Assembly (NCBI GenBank): GCA_963719165.1
Contig: CAVRAV010000001.1
Coordinates: 186,001-250,000 of the forward strand
DNA: 64,000 nt
Direction: 5' to 3'
DNA from: JAOUEA01 sp963719165
GTDB lineage: Bacteria > Actinomycetota > UBA4738 > HRBIN12
Positions 35,662 through 44,595 of this stretch are shown piece after piece. The stretch's first letter is position 1, and every line of letters starts with the position of its first letter. The position numbers and the translations under genes were made by a program. Below the pieces are notes generated by a model that did not search any database, was not told the DNA's origin, and was given only the letters and a program-made list of their open reading frames with translations.

Positions 35662-36608
35662 GCGAGGGCGAGGCCCAACGTGATCCGGGCGAGGGCCTCC
35701 GCGCGATCGTCGTCGGCCATGATCGTGTCGGTGATCGCGACCCGCAGCCCGTCGCGTTCGAGCCGCGGGGCGAGGGAGCGATCGAGGTCGTCGATCACCC
35801 AGGCGCCCAGCAGGCCGTCGTACGCGGCGGCCGCCCCCGCGGCGGAGACCTCGAGTCCCACGGCCGGCATGAGCCGGTCCGCCATCCCCGCCACCGGCGC
35901 ACCGCCTACGATGCCGCTCACGCCAGCGACCCGGTCCCGGCGTGCGGCGACCGCCTGCCGCAGCCCGGGGACCGCGAGGATCGGTCCCAACGACACGACC
36001 GGGTTGGAGGGGCACAGGACGATCGCGTCGGCGACCTCGATCGACGAGAGGACGCCGGGCGCGGGCTGCGCGCCGGCCGCCCCCTCGTAGCGGACCCCTT
36101 TCACGGGATCGGCCGCCCGTCGACGAACCCAGTACTCCTGGAAATGGAGATCGAGCTCGGCTCCCGTCGCGGCGTCCACCGCGTCGATCCGCGTGCTCAC
36201 TCGGTCGTCCGTGACGGGCAGCAGGCGCGCGGTGACGCCGAAACGGCTCGCGATGGTGGCCGTGACCTCCGACATGGTGGCGCCGCGAGCGAGGAGATCG
36301 GAGCGCAGCAGATGCGTCGCCAGGTCGAGGTCGCCCAGGTTGAACCAGGCCTGGTCGGCCCCCAGCTCGCGAAGCTCCTCGGCGGCACGGAACGTCTCGT
36401 CGCGCCGTCCCCAGCCCCGCTCTCGGTCGAAGACGTCGCCGAGCCAATAGGTGACGGAGTCCGGATCCGGCGACACGCGCAGGCCATGGACGTCGTAGTC
36501 GTCCGCCACGTTGAGCACGACCGTCAGATCGTCGCCGGGTACGACGCGGATGAGCCCGCGCAGGAACTTCCCGGCGCCGATCCCGCCCGCCAACGCGACG
36601 ACCTTCAT
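35658..36608 (-). CDS. fbiA: 2-phospho-L-lactate/PEP transferase
   Basis: CofD-family enzyme of 316 residues that joins the activated three-carbon unit (EPPG or LPPG) to FO, giving dehydro-F420-0 or F420-0. GGIGAGKFLRGL near the N-terminus, NVADDYDVHGLRVSPD, and CPSNPVVSLGPIL match the family. ATG 36608 is chosen; a TACGCT -10 box lies 8 nt upstream, so the mRNA is likely leaderless. Only 28 bp separate it from the divergent fbiC ATG. Confidence 0.93.
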   Translation of the reverse strand: MKVVALAGGIGAGKFLRGLIRVVPGDDLTVVLNVADDYDVHGLRVSPDPDSVTYWLGDVFDRERGWGRRDETFRAAEELRELGADQAWFNLGDLDLATHLLRSDLLARGATMSEVTATIASRFGVTARLLPVTDDRVSTRIDAVDAATGAELDLHFQEYWVRRRAADPVKGVRYEGAAGAQPAPGVLSSIEVADAIVLCPSNPVVSLGPILAVPGLRQAVAARRDRVAGVSGIVGGAPVAGMADRLMPAVGLEVSAAGAAAAYDGLLGAWVIDDLDRSLAPRLERDGLRVAITDTIMADDDRAEALARITLGLALA

Positions 36609-36616
36609 CGCGATAC

Positions 36617-36622
36617 AGCGTA
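36617..36622 (-). promoter_or_regulatory. -10 box for leaderless fbiAB
   Basis: TACGCT on the minus strand, 8 nt before ATG 36608. It lies one base away from the fbiC -10 box on the other strand. Confidence 0.55.
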
Positions 36623-36623
36623 G

Positions 36624-36629
36624 TAGGCT
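36624..36629 (+). promoter_or_regulatory. -10 box for leaderless fbiC
   Basis: TAGGCT with 7 nt to ATG 36637. Polymerase bound here would block the fbiAB promoter at 36617-36622. Confidence 0.55.
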
Positions 36630-36636
36630 CGCCGAC

Positions 36637-39132
36637 ATGCCCGAGGGGACCGCGCATCAGCTCCGTCGCGCCCTCGCGCGCGCCGAAGATGGCAAGGCGC
36701 TGTCGCCGGCCGAGGCCGAGGCATTGCTCCGTGCCCGCGACGAGGATCTTGCACGCCTCATGCGGGGCGCGGCGCGCCTGCGCGACCTCGGACACGGCGA
36801 CGTGGTGACGTACTCGCCGAAGGTGTTCATCCCGCTCACGATGCTCTGTCGCGACCATTGCCACTACTGCACGTTCGCGAAGCCGCCGGCGAAGCTCGAG
36901 CACGCGTTCCTCACGCCGGAGCAGGCGGTCGCCATCGCCGACGCGGGCCGGCGGGCCGGTTGCAAGGAGGCGCTGTTCACGCTGGGCGATCGTCCCGAGG
37001 ATCGGTACGACGTCGCGCGCACGTGGCTCGACGAGCGCGGCTACGCGAGCACACTGGACTACGTCCGCGCCGTCGCGATCCGCGTGATCGAGGAGACGGG
37101 GCTGCTGCCGCATCTCAACCCCGGCGTCATGTCGTACGAGGACATCGCGCGCCTGAAGCACGTATCGGCGTCGATGGGCCTCATGCTCGAGACGTCGTCG
37201 GATCGGCTCGGCGAACGGGGTGGGCCGCATTTCGGTTCGCCCGACAAACGCCCCGCCGTGCGGCTGCGCACGATCGAGGATGCCGGCCGCCTCGGCGTTC
37301 CGTTCACGACCGGCGTCCTGGTGGGGATCGGCGAGACGTCGGCGGAACTGGCGGCATCGCTGTTCGCCATCCGGGACCTCCATCGACGATATCGCCACAT
37401 CCAGGAGGTCATCGTTCAGAATTTCCGCGCCAAACCGGGCACCGCGATGCACGCCGCTCCCGAGCCCGAGGACGAGTCGTTCCTCGCCGCGGTCGCGACG
37501 GCCAGGATCGTGCTCGGCCCCCGGATGCATCTGCAGGCCCCCCCCAACCTCAGCGACCCCGGTCAACGACTCCGGCTCCTCGACGCCGGAATCGACGATT
37601 GGGGGGGCGTGTCGCCCCTCACGCCCGACCACGTGAATCCCGAGCGGCCGTGGCCCACGTTGGATGTGCTGCGCGCCACCACGGCCGCGCGCGGCAAGCG
37701 CCTGCTCGAGCGGCTCACCATCTATCCCGAGTACGCCACCAGGCCCGACCCCTACCTCGCGGGGAAGATGCGGGCTCCGGTGGCCGCGCTCATCGGCGCG
37801 AACGGCCGGGCCGCCGAAGGGCGGATCCCCGAGCCCGTCCCTTGGCAAGATCCCGACGTGCAGTGGAAGCCGCGGAGCATCGACCTGAAGTTCGCGAAGG
37901 GGGCCGACGCCGGTCTGCGCGCCGACGCCCTCTCCGTCTACGGCGATTTCGATGCGCTCGACGTCACGCGTACGTGGACGGCCGCCGAGGTCGCGCCCGA
38001 GCGGCTCGACGCCGACATCACGTCGGCGCTGCGCAAGGCCGAGCGTCACCTGCCTCTCACGGACGACGACGCCCTCGCGCTCTTCCGCGCCGAGGGCGCG
38101 GCCCTCGACGCGCTCTGCTCGGTGGCCGACGGCCTGCGCTCCGAGGCGGTGGGCGACGAGGTCACCTACGTGATCAATCGCAACCTGAATTTCACCAACG
38201 TGTGCTACGTGGGCTGCCGCTTCTGCGCGTTCGCGCAGCGGGAACAGGATGCCGAGTCCTACACGCTGACGCTGGACGAGGTCGGGGACCGCGTGCAGGA
38301 GGCATGGGCGCTGGGTGCCACCGAGGTCTGCATGCAGGGAGGCATCCACCCGGACCTTCCAGGGTCGTTCTACTTCGACCTATTGGACACGGTGAAGGCG
38401 CGGGCACCGGGTATCCACGTCCACGCGTTCAGCCCGATGGAGGTCATGAACGGGGCCACGAAGCTCGGGATCTCCTACGAGGGGTTCCTCGCGGAGGCGA
38501 GGGCCCATGGTCTCGGCACGATCCCGGGCACCGCGGCGGAGATCCTCGATGACGACGTGCGCTGGCTCTTGACCAAGGGCAAGCTGCCCGCGGACACGTG
38601 GGAGGAGATCGTGCGGACGGCGCACGGACTTGGGATCCGCTCCAGCTCCACCATCATGTTCGGTCACGTGGATGCGCCGCCGCATTGGGTGGCGCACCTG
38701 CGACGGCTCGCGACGATCCAGGCCGACACCGGCGGGTTCACGGAATTCGTGCCGCTGCCGTTCGTGCACCAGAACGCGCCCATCTATCTCGCGGGGAAGG
38801 CACGCCCGGGGGCGACCTTCGACGAGAGCCTTCGGATGCACGCCGTGGCGAGGATCATGCTCGATGGGTTGATCCCCAACATCCAGGTGTCGTGGGTGAA
38901 GCTCGGCGTCGAGGCATGCCAAGCGATCTTGCGTGCCGGCGCGAACGATTTCGGCGGCACGCTCATGGAAGAGACGATCTCGCGGATGGCCGGCGCGGAG
39001 TGGGGGATCGCTATGTCTTCCGACGGATTCGACGATGCGATCCGCGCGATCGGCCGGATCCCCGCGGTGCGCTCCACCACCTACGAACACGTCGAGGCGC
39101 GTCCGATGCCCGTTGTCGGTCAATCGAGTTGA
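36637..39132 (+). CDS. fbiC: FO synthase (CofG-CofH fusion)
   Basis: Radical-SAM enzyme of 831 residues that makes the deazaflavin FO from tyrosine and the flavin precursor. Two radical-SAM halves: CofG with CRDHCHYC (residues 71-78) and CofH with CYVGCRFC near 524-531. Between them lies a linker around VPWQDPDVQWKPRS. The fused form is usual in actinobacteria. ATG 36637 is supported by the TAGGCT box. A perfect 6-bp inverted repeat GTCAAG-TTG-CTTGAC at 39141-39155 follows the stop and may weakly end the transcript. Confidence 0.95.
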   Translation: MPEGTAHQLRRALARAEDGKALSPAEAEALLRARDEDLARLMRGAARLRDLGHGDVVTYSPKVFIPLTMLCRDHCHYCTFAKPPAKLEHAFLTPEQAVAIADAGRRAGCKEALFTLGDRPEDRYDVARTWLDERGYASTLDYVRAVAIRVIEETGLLPHLNPGVMSYEDIARLKHVSASMGLMLETSSDRLGERGGPHFGSPDKRPAVRLRTIEDAGRLGVPFTTGVLVGIGETSAELAASLFAIRDLHRRYRHIQEVIVQNFRAKPGTAMHAAPEPEDESFLAAVATARIVLGPRMHLQAPPNLSDPGQRLRLLDAGIDDWGGVSPLTPDHVNPERPWPTLDVLRATTAARGKRLLERLTIYPEYATRPDPYLAGKMRAPVAALIGANGRAAEGRIPEPVPWQDPDVQWKPRSIDLKFAKGADAGLRADALSVYGDFDALDVTRTWTAAEVAPERLDADITSALRKAERHLPLTDDDALALFRAEGAALDALCSVADGLRSEAVGDEVTYVINRNLNFTNVCYVGCRFCAFAQREQDAESYTLTLDEVGDRVQEAWALGATEVCMQGGIHPDLPGSFYFDLLDTVKARAPGIHVHAFSPMEVMNGATKLGISYEGFLAEARAHGLGTIPGTAAEILDDDVRWLLTKGKLPADTWEEIVRTAHGLGIRSSSTIMFGHVDAPPHWVAHLRRLATIQADTGGFTEFVPLPFVHQNAPIYLAGKARPGATFDESLRMHAVARIMLDGLIPNIQVSWVKLGVEACQAILRAGANDFGGTLMEETISRMAGAEWGIAMSSDGFDDAIRAIGRIPAVRSTTYEHVEARPMPVVGQSS

Positions 39133-39278
39133 CTTTTCTCGTCAAGTTGCTTGACCACCATATTTCTGCCGAAACGGCTTGCCACCTGCGCGAACGCACG
39201 GGACGATAGGTGCGATCGAGGGATGAGGCAGAGAACTTCCCCGCGGAGGACTTGTCAGCGAGGGTGTTCTTCCCGCAG

Positions 39279-39296
39279 AATCACACGGTTGTGATT
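39279..39296. promoter_or_regulatory. Palindromic operator before whiB
   Basis: AATCACACGGTTGTGATT: two 7-bp arms and a 4-bp centre, 18 nt upstream of the whiB start and just before its purine-rich ribosome-binding site. A near-copy lies at 45722-45741. The half-site order (TCACA then TGTGA) is the reverse of the CRP site. The bound protein is unknown. Confidence 0.6.
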
Positions 39297-39314
39297 TGGG
39301 GGGGAGACTGAGCG

Positions 39315-39542
39315 GTGCACCACTACATCCCTTGGCAAGAGCGTGCGCGGTGTCGCGAGTACGACCCGGAGATCTTCTTCCCCGAGAAGGGAGGTTCATC
39401 GAGGGAGGCCAAGCGGATCTGCAGTGAGTGCCCCGTTCGCATCGAATGCCTGAACTACGCCCTCCGCCGCGATGAGCGATACGGCGTGTGGGGCGGGATG
39501 AGCGAACGGGAGCGCCGGCGCCTGAAACGCATGGCGTCCTGA
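39315..39542 (+). CDS. WhiB-family Fe-S transcription regulator (WhiB2-like)
   Basis: Redox-sensitive 4Fe-4S regulator of 75 residues. Cluster cysteines are C13, C36, C39 and C45 (C-x22-C-x2-C-x5-C). GVWGGM is the turn that contacts the housekeeping sigma factor, followed by a basic DNA-binding tail ERERRRLKRM. Position next to F420 and DUF3499/manB genes matches WhiB2/WhiB, which controls division and septation in other actinobacteria. GTG 39315 is preceded by GGGGGGGAGA. The upstream palindrome suggests direct control. The 182 bp before the gene contain that palindrome and little else that I could name. Confidence 0.92.
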   Translation: MHHYIPWQERARCREYDPEIFFPEKGGSSREAKRICSECPVRIECLNYALRRDERYGVWGGMSERERRRLKRMAS

Positions 39543-39571
39543 ACGAACTGTCGGTACCGAAAGGGGGCAGC

Positions 39572-39928
39572 ATGGCAGCAGCCAAGAGGACCGCGGCCAA
39601 GAGGACCGCGGCCAAGAAGACCGGGGCGCGCAAGAAGCCCGTCGCACGGAAGAAGACGACCGCGCGCAAGCCCGCGTCACGCAAGAAGACGACCGCACGC
39701 AAGCCCGCGGCACGCAAGAAGACGGCGGCACGCAAGCCCGCGGCGCGCAAGAAGCCCGCGGTGCGCAAGAAGACGACGGCGCGCAAGAAGCCTGCTGCAC
39801 GCAAGCCCGCGGCGCGCAAGAAGACCGCTGCACGCAAGCCCGCGGCGCGCAAGAAGCCCGCGGCGCGCAAGAAGACGACGGCGCGCAAGAAGCCTGCCGC
39901 ACGCAAGCCCGCGGCGCGCAAGCGCTGA
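39572..39928 (+). CDS. Histone H1-like Lys/Arg/Ala repeat protein
   Basis: Nucleoid-type protein of 118 residues made almost wholly of Lys, Arg, Ala, Pro and Thr in repeats such as ARKPAARKKTAARK. There is no folded HU domain; it resembles the tail of mycobacterial HupB alone, or histone H1. It should bind and compact DNA without sequence preference, or RNA. ATG 39572 follows AAGGGGGCAG. It lies 29 bp after whiB and may be co-expressed. The coding DNA shows a 102-bp repeat period. A strong terminator follows. Confidence 0.85.
   Translation: MAAAKRTAAKRTAAKKTGARKKPVARKKTTARKPASRKKTTARKPAARKKTAARKPAARKKPAVRKKTTARKKPAARKPAARKKTAARKPAARKKPAARKKTTARKKPAARKPAARKR
39755..39928 (+). repeat. 102-bp coding tandem repeat in the H1-like gene
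   Basis: The stretch from 39755 recurs from 39857 with few changes, encoding a 34-residue period. Shorter 9-30 bp sub-repeats are present before and within it. Assembly collapse or length variation is possible. Confidence 0.75.
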
Positions 39929-39948
39929 GCTCGCACGTCGGCGATCTG

Positions 39949-39971
39949 AAGGGGGGCGAAACGCCCCCCTT
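39949..39971 (+). terminator. Strong hairpin terminator after the H1-like gene
   Basis: A 10-bp stem (39949-39958 with 39962-39971) with a three-base loop AAA; the stem begins AA and ends TT. It separates the whiB/H1 unit from the glycosyltransferase. Confidence 0.85.
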
Positions 39972-39995
39972 CCGCTGTGCGGGGTCGACCGCGTG

Positions 39996-40001
39996 CTAGC
40001 C
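39996..40001 (+). promoter_or_regulatory. -10 box upstream of the giant GT2
   Basis: TAGCCT 26 nt before ATG 40028; the leader contains a GCAGGACG ribosome-binding-like stretch. Confidence 0.45.
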
Positions 40002-40027
40002 TCGGCGCCGCGCAGGACGCGCCTCGC

Positions 40028-43000
40028 ATGACCCAGCCCTCCACGCAATCCGCCGCCGAGCGGGCGCCATCCGTCCTCGTCGTCCTGATCGTGCGCGACG
40101 CGGCGGACCGGCTCCGCGAAAGCCTCTCCGCCCTGGCCGCTCAGACGTACCCGAGGCTGGCGATCATGGCCGTGGACAACGGGTCGAGCGACGGATCCGG
40201 TGAACTCTTGACTCAGGCCCTGGGGGAAGGCCGGGTCATCACGCTCGCGGGCGACGCGGACCTGGCCGCCGCCCTCGCCGCCGCGCTCGACGTCCCGGTT
40301 GCGGCCGATGCCGATCACATCCTGGTCCTGCACGATGACGCGGCGCTCGACCCCGACGGCGTCGCTCGCCTGGTTGAGGCAACCGCCATACCGGGTGTGG
40401 ACCGCGTGGGGATCGTGGGGGCCAAGGTCGTGGACTGGGGCGATCCGCGGCAGCTTCGCGACGTGGGGAGCTCCGCCGATCGCTTCGGTCACGCCTACTC
40501 ACCCCTGCAGGCGGGCGAGATCGACCAGGGGCAATTCGATCGGGTGCTTGAGGTCCTGAGTGTGTCGTCGGCCGCCATGTTGTTCGCACGGGAGGCGTGG
40601 CAGCGCGTCGGATTGTTCGACGACCGCATGAGCGGGCCCCAGGCCGAGCTCGATCTGTGCTGGCGGGCTCGCATCGCGGGGTACCGGGTCCTCATGACCC
40701 CGCTCGCGCGTGTGCGCCACCGCGGCACGTCGAGCGTGGGCGACCCGGGCGTCGCGACGCGCCGCGGCCCTCGGTATCAGGAGGACCGGGCCGCCATCGC
40801 CACGGTCTTGAAGAACTACTCGCTGCTCAATCTGCTGTGGGTGGTCCCGCTGTCGCTCGCGCTGGGCCTCGTTCGCCTTGCCTTCCTCACGTTGGCGCGT
40901 CGTTTCGAGGAGGCCTACGACCTGCTCGCCGCCTGGGGCTGGAACATCGCGCATCTGCCGGGCACCTTCGGGCGGCGCCGAAAGACGCAGAAGGTGCGCA
41001 GGATCAAGGATCGAAAGCTCCGCCGGTTCATGGAGTCGGCCGGCCTTCGCCTCCCCCGGTGGTTCCAGACCGCCGAGCAGATCTTGGAAGAGCAGCGGCA
41101 GATCGAGGAAGGGGACGAAGGTCGGCCGGTGACGCGGCGCCTGCGCGACCGCACCGCATCGCTCGTCGGTTCGCACCCGGTGATCGTGGGGTCGTTCGCC
41201 GGGTTGGTCGTGGGCGCCGTCGCGATCAGGGGGTTGCTCGGCCCAGGCGTCCTCGCGGGCGGCGTCCTGCCTTCCTTCCCGGCGAACGCATCCGGGTTCT
41301 TCCAAGAGCTCGACTCGGCGTTCAGGACCACCCCGCTGGGCGGGTCGCTCGCCGCGAGTCCCGCGCTCGCCGTCATGGGGGGACTCTCGACGCTCCTCGT
41401 TGCGAGCACCTCGTTAGCCCAGAAGGTCTTGCTCGCCGGAGCACCGGTCCTGGCGGCCGTCTTGATGTACCGGGCGTGTGCACGGCTCACCCAACGACCC
41501 GGCCCTTCCGTCCTCGCGGCGGGAGCCTACGTGGCCTCAGCGCTCATGCTCTGGTCCTACTCCGAGGGCCGCCTCGACCTCTTACTCGCGCTTGCGGTCC
41601 TGCCCGCGGCGGTGGAGCGCCTCGAGGTGGCATTCGCCCCCGACGAGCCGTCGAACGGACGGTGGCGATTCGTCGCCGGCGTCGCGGTCACGTTCGCCGT
41701 GATGATCGCGTTCTTGCCGGGCGCCCTGCTCGCGCTGTTCGTCGTCGTCCTCGCGCAGCTCCTGACGGCGCGGGACCGCGTGCGCGGGCTCATCTTCACG
41801 GGCGAGGCCCTGGCGCTCGCCGCGGCCCTCCTGCTGCCGTTCGTGCCCACGCTCGTCGCCGGCGGCGGCGCGGCGTTCACGTCCTACGTAGGGACCACCG
41901 ACGTGGCGGACCTCGCCCGACTGGCGTTCGGGCCCGGCCCCGGCACCTGGGTGATCGCCGCCTTCCTTCCGCTCGCTGCGTTGATCGCCTTCGCGCTCGT
42001 CGGCCCCGCCTTCCGGAGCAAAGCCCTGCGCGCCATGCTGGTCGCGCTGTTCGGACTCGCGCTGTCTTGGCTATCGGCCGCGGGCTATCTCCCACGGGTT
42101 CTGTCGAACCCGCTTGCCTTCGGCGCGGTCGCCGCGGTGGGCGAGACGATGGTGCTGGCGTACGGGCTTGCCTCCGTCACGACTGGCCTCGACCGCGAGT
42201 CGTTCGGCCTGCGCCAGATCGGCACCGTGGTGCTGGGTGTGACCATCGGCGTGGGGTTGTCGCTCCAGGCCGCCTCGGCGATGGCCGGCGGCTGGGCGGT
42301 GGGCGGTCCTCAGCAGATCCCCGCGGCCTGGGCCGTGGTCGAGGGGCATGCCAAGGGGGACTTCCGCGTGTTGTGGGTGGGGGCGGACGACGGGCAGCCG
42401 TTCCCGGCGCCCGGGGGCGACCCCCAGGCCCTCGCGCCCGCGGGGGATGACACGTTGCGGTTCTCCCTCACCGACCGTTCGGGGGTCACCGCCCTCGATA
42501 CGGGACGGCCGCTCGCGGGACCGGGACCCGATTCGCTGGCGGAGGTGATCGGCGAGGTGATCTCCGGGACCAGTCGCCACGCCGGCGCGTTGCTGGCTCC
42601 GTTCGGTGTGCGATTCATCGTTGCCGCAGAGGGCCAATTGCCGAGCATCGCTGCCGGGCGATTCGATGCGCAGCTGGATCTGGACCTGGTTCCGGCCGCC
42701 GGGCTCTCCATCTACCGGAACGCGACGCAGTTGCCACCGGCCGCCGTGGTGGGTGTCACCCCCGCCCAGGTGCGGATGATCCTGGCCGGCTCATCCGCGG
42801 CCACGGCGGCCGTCGGGCCCGTCAAGGCGTCGGCGATGAAGGCGGTCGAGGGCGGCTGGGACGGGCCGGCGACCGACGGGTTCATCGCGCTCGCCTCCGA
42901 GTTCGACGCATCCTGGGGCATCGAGGGGTCCTCGGCCGATCCGCAGCGTTCGTTCGGGTGGGCGACCGCGTTCACGCGCACCAAGGGTCCCGCGGCCGTG

Positions 43001-43099
43001 CGATACGGCGCGCAGCTGACTCGTACGATCGAGACCGTCGCATTGGGGCTGTTCTGGGTCGTCGCCCTGTGGATCACGAGGAAGCCGGTGGGTCGGTGA
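40028..43099 (+). CDS. GT2 glycosyltransferase with large multi-pass membrane domain
   Basis: Protein of 1023 residues. The N-terminal 270 residues form a GT-A domain (VLVVLIVRDAADRLRESLSA, AVDNGSSDGSGELL, VLHDDAALD as the DXD site, ELDLCWRARIAGYRV). A basic linker (RRRKTQKVRRIKDRKLRR) follows, then about a dozen membrane helices and a Gly/Ala-rich extracytoplasmic C-domain. Homologues sit beside DUF5719 and whiB in Streptomyces. It probably glycosylates a lipid carrier or wall component. GTG of the DUF5719 gene overlaps its stop, so the two form a pair. Confidence 0.87.
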   Translation: MTQPSTQSAAERAPSVLVVLIVRDAADRLRESLSALAAQTYPRLAIMAVDNGSSDGSGELLTQALGEGRVITLAGDADLAAALAAALDVPVAADADHILVLHDDAALDPDGVARLVEATAIPGVDRVGIVGAKVVDWGDPRQLRDVGSSADRFGHAYSPLQAGEIDQGQFDRVLEVLSVSSAAMLFAREAWQRVGLFDDRMSGPQAELDLCWRARIAGYRVLMTPLARVRHRGTSSVGDPGVATRRGPRYQEDRAAIATVLKNYSLLNLLWVVPLSLALGLVRLAFLTLARRFEEAYDLLAAWGWNIAHLPGTFGRRRKTQKVRRIKDRKLRRFMESAGLRLPRWFQTAEQILEEQRQIEEGDEGRPVTRRLRDRTASLVGSHPVIVGSFAGLVVGAVAIRGLLGPGVLAGGVLPSFPANASGFFQELDSAFRTTPLGGSLAASPALAVMGGLSTLLVASTSLAQKVLLAGAPVLAAVLMYRACARLTQRPGPSVLAAGAYVASALMLWSYSEGRLDLLLALAVLPAAVERLEVAFAPDEPSNGRWRFVAGVAVTFAVMIAFLPGALLALFVVVLAQLLTARDRVRGLIFTGEALALAAALLLPFVPTLVAGGGAAFTSYVGTTDVADLARLAFGPGPGTWVIAAFLPLAALIAFALVGPAFRSKALRAMLVALFGLALSWLSAAGYLPRVLSNPLAFGAVAAVGETMVLAYGLASVTTGLDRESFGLRQIGTVVLGVTIGVGLSLQAASAMAGGWAVGGPQQIPAAWAVVEGHAKGDFRVLWVGADDGQPFPAPGGDPQALAPAGDDTLRFSLTDRSGVTALDTGRPLAGPGPDSLAEVIGEVISGTSRHAGALLAPFGVRFIVAAEGQLPSIAAGRFDAQLDLDLVPAAGLSIYRNATQLPPAAVVGVTPAQVRMILAGSSAATAAVGPVKASAMKAVEGGWDGPATDGFIALASEFDASWGIEGSSADPQRSFGWATAFTRTKGPAAVRYGAQLTRTIETVALGLFWVVALWITRKPVGR

Positions 43100-44469
43100 G
43101 GGCTCGCGGCCAGGGGTTCCTCGCCGTGCTGGTCGCCCTGGCGGCCGTGACGACGGGCATCCTATTCACCCGCTTGGGGCCGAAGGTGCCCGCCCCGGCC
43201 GCGGAGGGCACGGCGCCCTCGGGCGGCTGGCTCTGCCCACACGGCGGGGGCAAGTCCTGGCAGGCGACGATCTACCTGGCCAACCCCGGAGCGAGCGACG
43301 TGACGGCTCGCCTCACCTCGCTGACCTCCGACGGCGCGGAGGCGCCGGTTTCCGTGATCGTGCCTGCCGGGGGCGAGGTGGCCCAACCGGTGCACGCCGC
43401 CGCCCCCTCCTCCGCGACGTTCGTGGAGTTCTTCGGGGGGTGGGTTGCCGCGGGTTGGCTCACCCACGGCGGGGAGGGGGCGTTCGGCGCGGCGGCCGAG
43501 CCCTGTGCCCCCGAGGCATCGCGCACCTGGTACGCGGCGGACAACACGACCCAGCAGGGCCAGGTGGCCGACCTGGTGATCATGAACCCCTTCGGCACCG
43601 ACGCCGTGTTCGACGTGGTCCTGTTCACGGCGGGGCGAGCGCCGATCCGAGACTCGGCCTGGTCCGATCTCACGCTGAAGCCTCACCACAGTCTGTCCCT
43701 ACGCTTGAACGACAAGGCCCCCGGCGAGGAGGCCCTCACGGCCGAGATCGACGCATCCTCCGGCCGTGTCGCCGTGGCGTCGGTCGGCATCAACGCCCGG
43801 GGCGGGGTGCGCAGCTCACTCGGACGCCCCGACACCGGCCTGACGAGCTACCTGCCCGTCGGCGGGGGGGCCGGGCGGGCCCAACTCGCTCTCACCGTGC
43901 CGGGAGGCCGCCCCGCCACGCTCGGCGGCACCCTGTACTCCCGCAGCGACCCCAAGCCCTTGGCGGGCCTCGTTGGGACATCTCAGGACCCACAGACCGC
44001 GAAGGTCTACCCCTTGGTCACGAGCGGACCGTCCGTTGCGAGCGTGCTCTCGCAGGACGAGACCCCCGTCGTCACGGCGCTCCGAGCATCCGGGCCCGGC
44101 AACGACCCCGGCGCGACGTCGGGGGCCCTGTCGGCGTCCACGGCCTGGGTGCTCACGCCGACCGTGGCCGGGGAGCCCTCGCGTCCCGGCCTGGTGGTGA
44201 TGAACCCGGGGAGCGATCCGGTGGAGGTTACGCTGCACCTGCTGGCCCCCGACGGCGCCACGCCCGCACCCGACGTTACGATCACGATCCCCGCCGCATC
44301 GGCCGTCGGCGCGCCTGCGGGGTTCCTCGCGTCCGCGCCGACGGCGAGCGTGGCGGTCACGGCGGCCGAGGGAGGGGTGGTGGCGCTCGGCGCGTCCACC
44401 TCACTGGGGGGCAAGGGCGTCGCGGACTACGCCATCGCGATGGGGGTCGTCGTACCGTCGGTTCCGTAG
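43096..44469 (+). CDS. DUF5719 exported protein
   Basis: Membrane-anchored extracytoplasmic protein of 457 residues. One N-terminal helix (GFLAVLVALAAVTTGILF), then repeated beta-sandwich-like blocks with IYLANPGASDVTARL, LVIMNPFGTDAVFDVVLF and LVVMNPGSDPVEVTLHL. These N-P-x-x-x-x-x-V units resemble immunoglobulin-like adhesion or scaffold repeats. No catalytic motif is seen. Overlap with the GT2 stop (GTGA) and the shared neighbourhood in other actinobacteria suggest that it works with that membrane transferase. Function is unknown. Confidence 0.8.
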   Translation: MRARGQGFLAVLVALAAVTTGILFTRLGPKVPAPAAEGTAPSGGWLCPHGGGKSWQATIYLANPGASDVTARLTSLTSDGAEAPVSVIVPAGGEVAQPVHAAAPSSATFVEFFGGWVAAGWLTHGGEGAFGAAAEPCAPEASRTWYAADNTTQQGQVADLVIMNPFGTDAVFDVVLFTAGRAPIRDSAWSDLTLKPHHSLSLRLNDKAPGEEALTAEIDASSGRVAVASVGINARGGVRSSLGRPDTGLTSYLPVGGGAGRAQLALTVPGGRPATLGGTLYSRSDPKPLAGLVGTSQDPQTAKVYPLVTSGPSVASVLSQDETPVVTALRASGPGNDPGATSGALSASTAWVLTPTVAGEPSRPGLVVMNPGSDPVEVTLHLLAPDGATPAPDVTITIPAASAVGAPAGFLASAPTASVAVTAAEGGVVALGASTSLGGKGVADYAIAMGVVVPSVP

Positions 44470-44526
44470 GGATGGCGGCCCCCGCTGCGCCCCGTCGGGC
44501 CGACTGGTCCCGCGAGCGCCATGACG

Positions 44527-44532
44527 TATCAT
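44527..44532 (+). promoter_or_regulatory. -10 box upstream of the L,D-transpeptidase gene
   Basis: TATCAT, about 64 nt before ATG 44596, in a 126-bp intergenic region. GAAAGAG near 44584 may be the ribosome-binding site. Confidence 0.45.
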
Positions 44533-44595
44533 TGCGGGGCTCGCTCGCAGTAGCGTGCCCATCGCCCGCCCATCGCCGCGATCCGAAAGAGCCCC

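Noticed and set aside
35662..38349. Minus-strand open frame continuing upstream of fbiB for almost 900 codons
   Set aside because: It is antisense to fbiA's neighbour fbiC, lacks domain motifs and is an artefact of high GC. FbiB starts at ATG 35661.
39279..39296. CRP binding site
   Set aside because: Half-sites are in the opposite order (TCACA-N4-TGTGA) and spacing is 4, not 6.
39653..39928. CRISPR-like short repeats
   Set aside because: Repeats are in frame, adjoining without unique spacers, and encode the H1-like protein.
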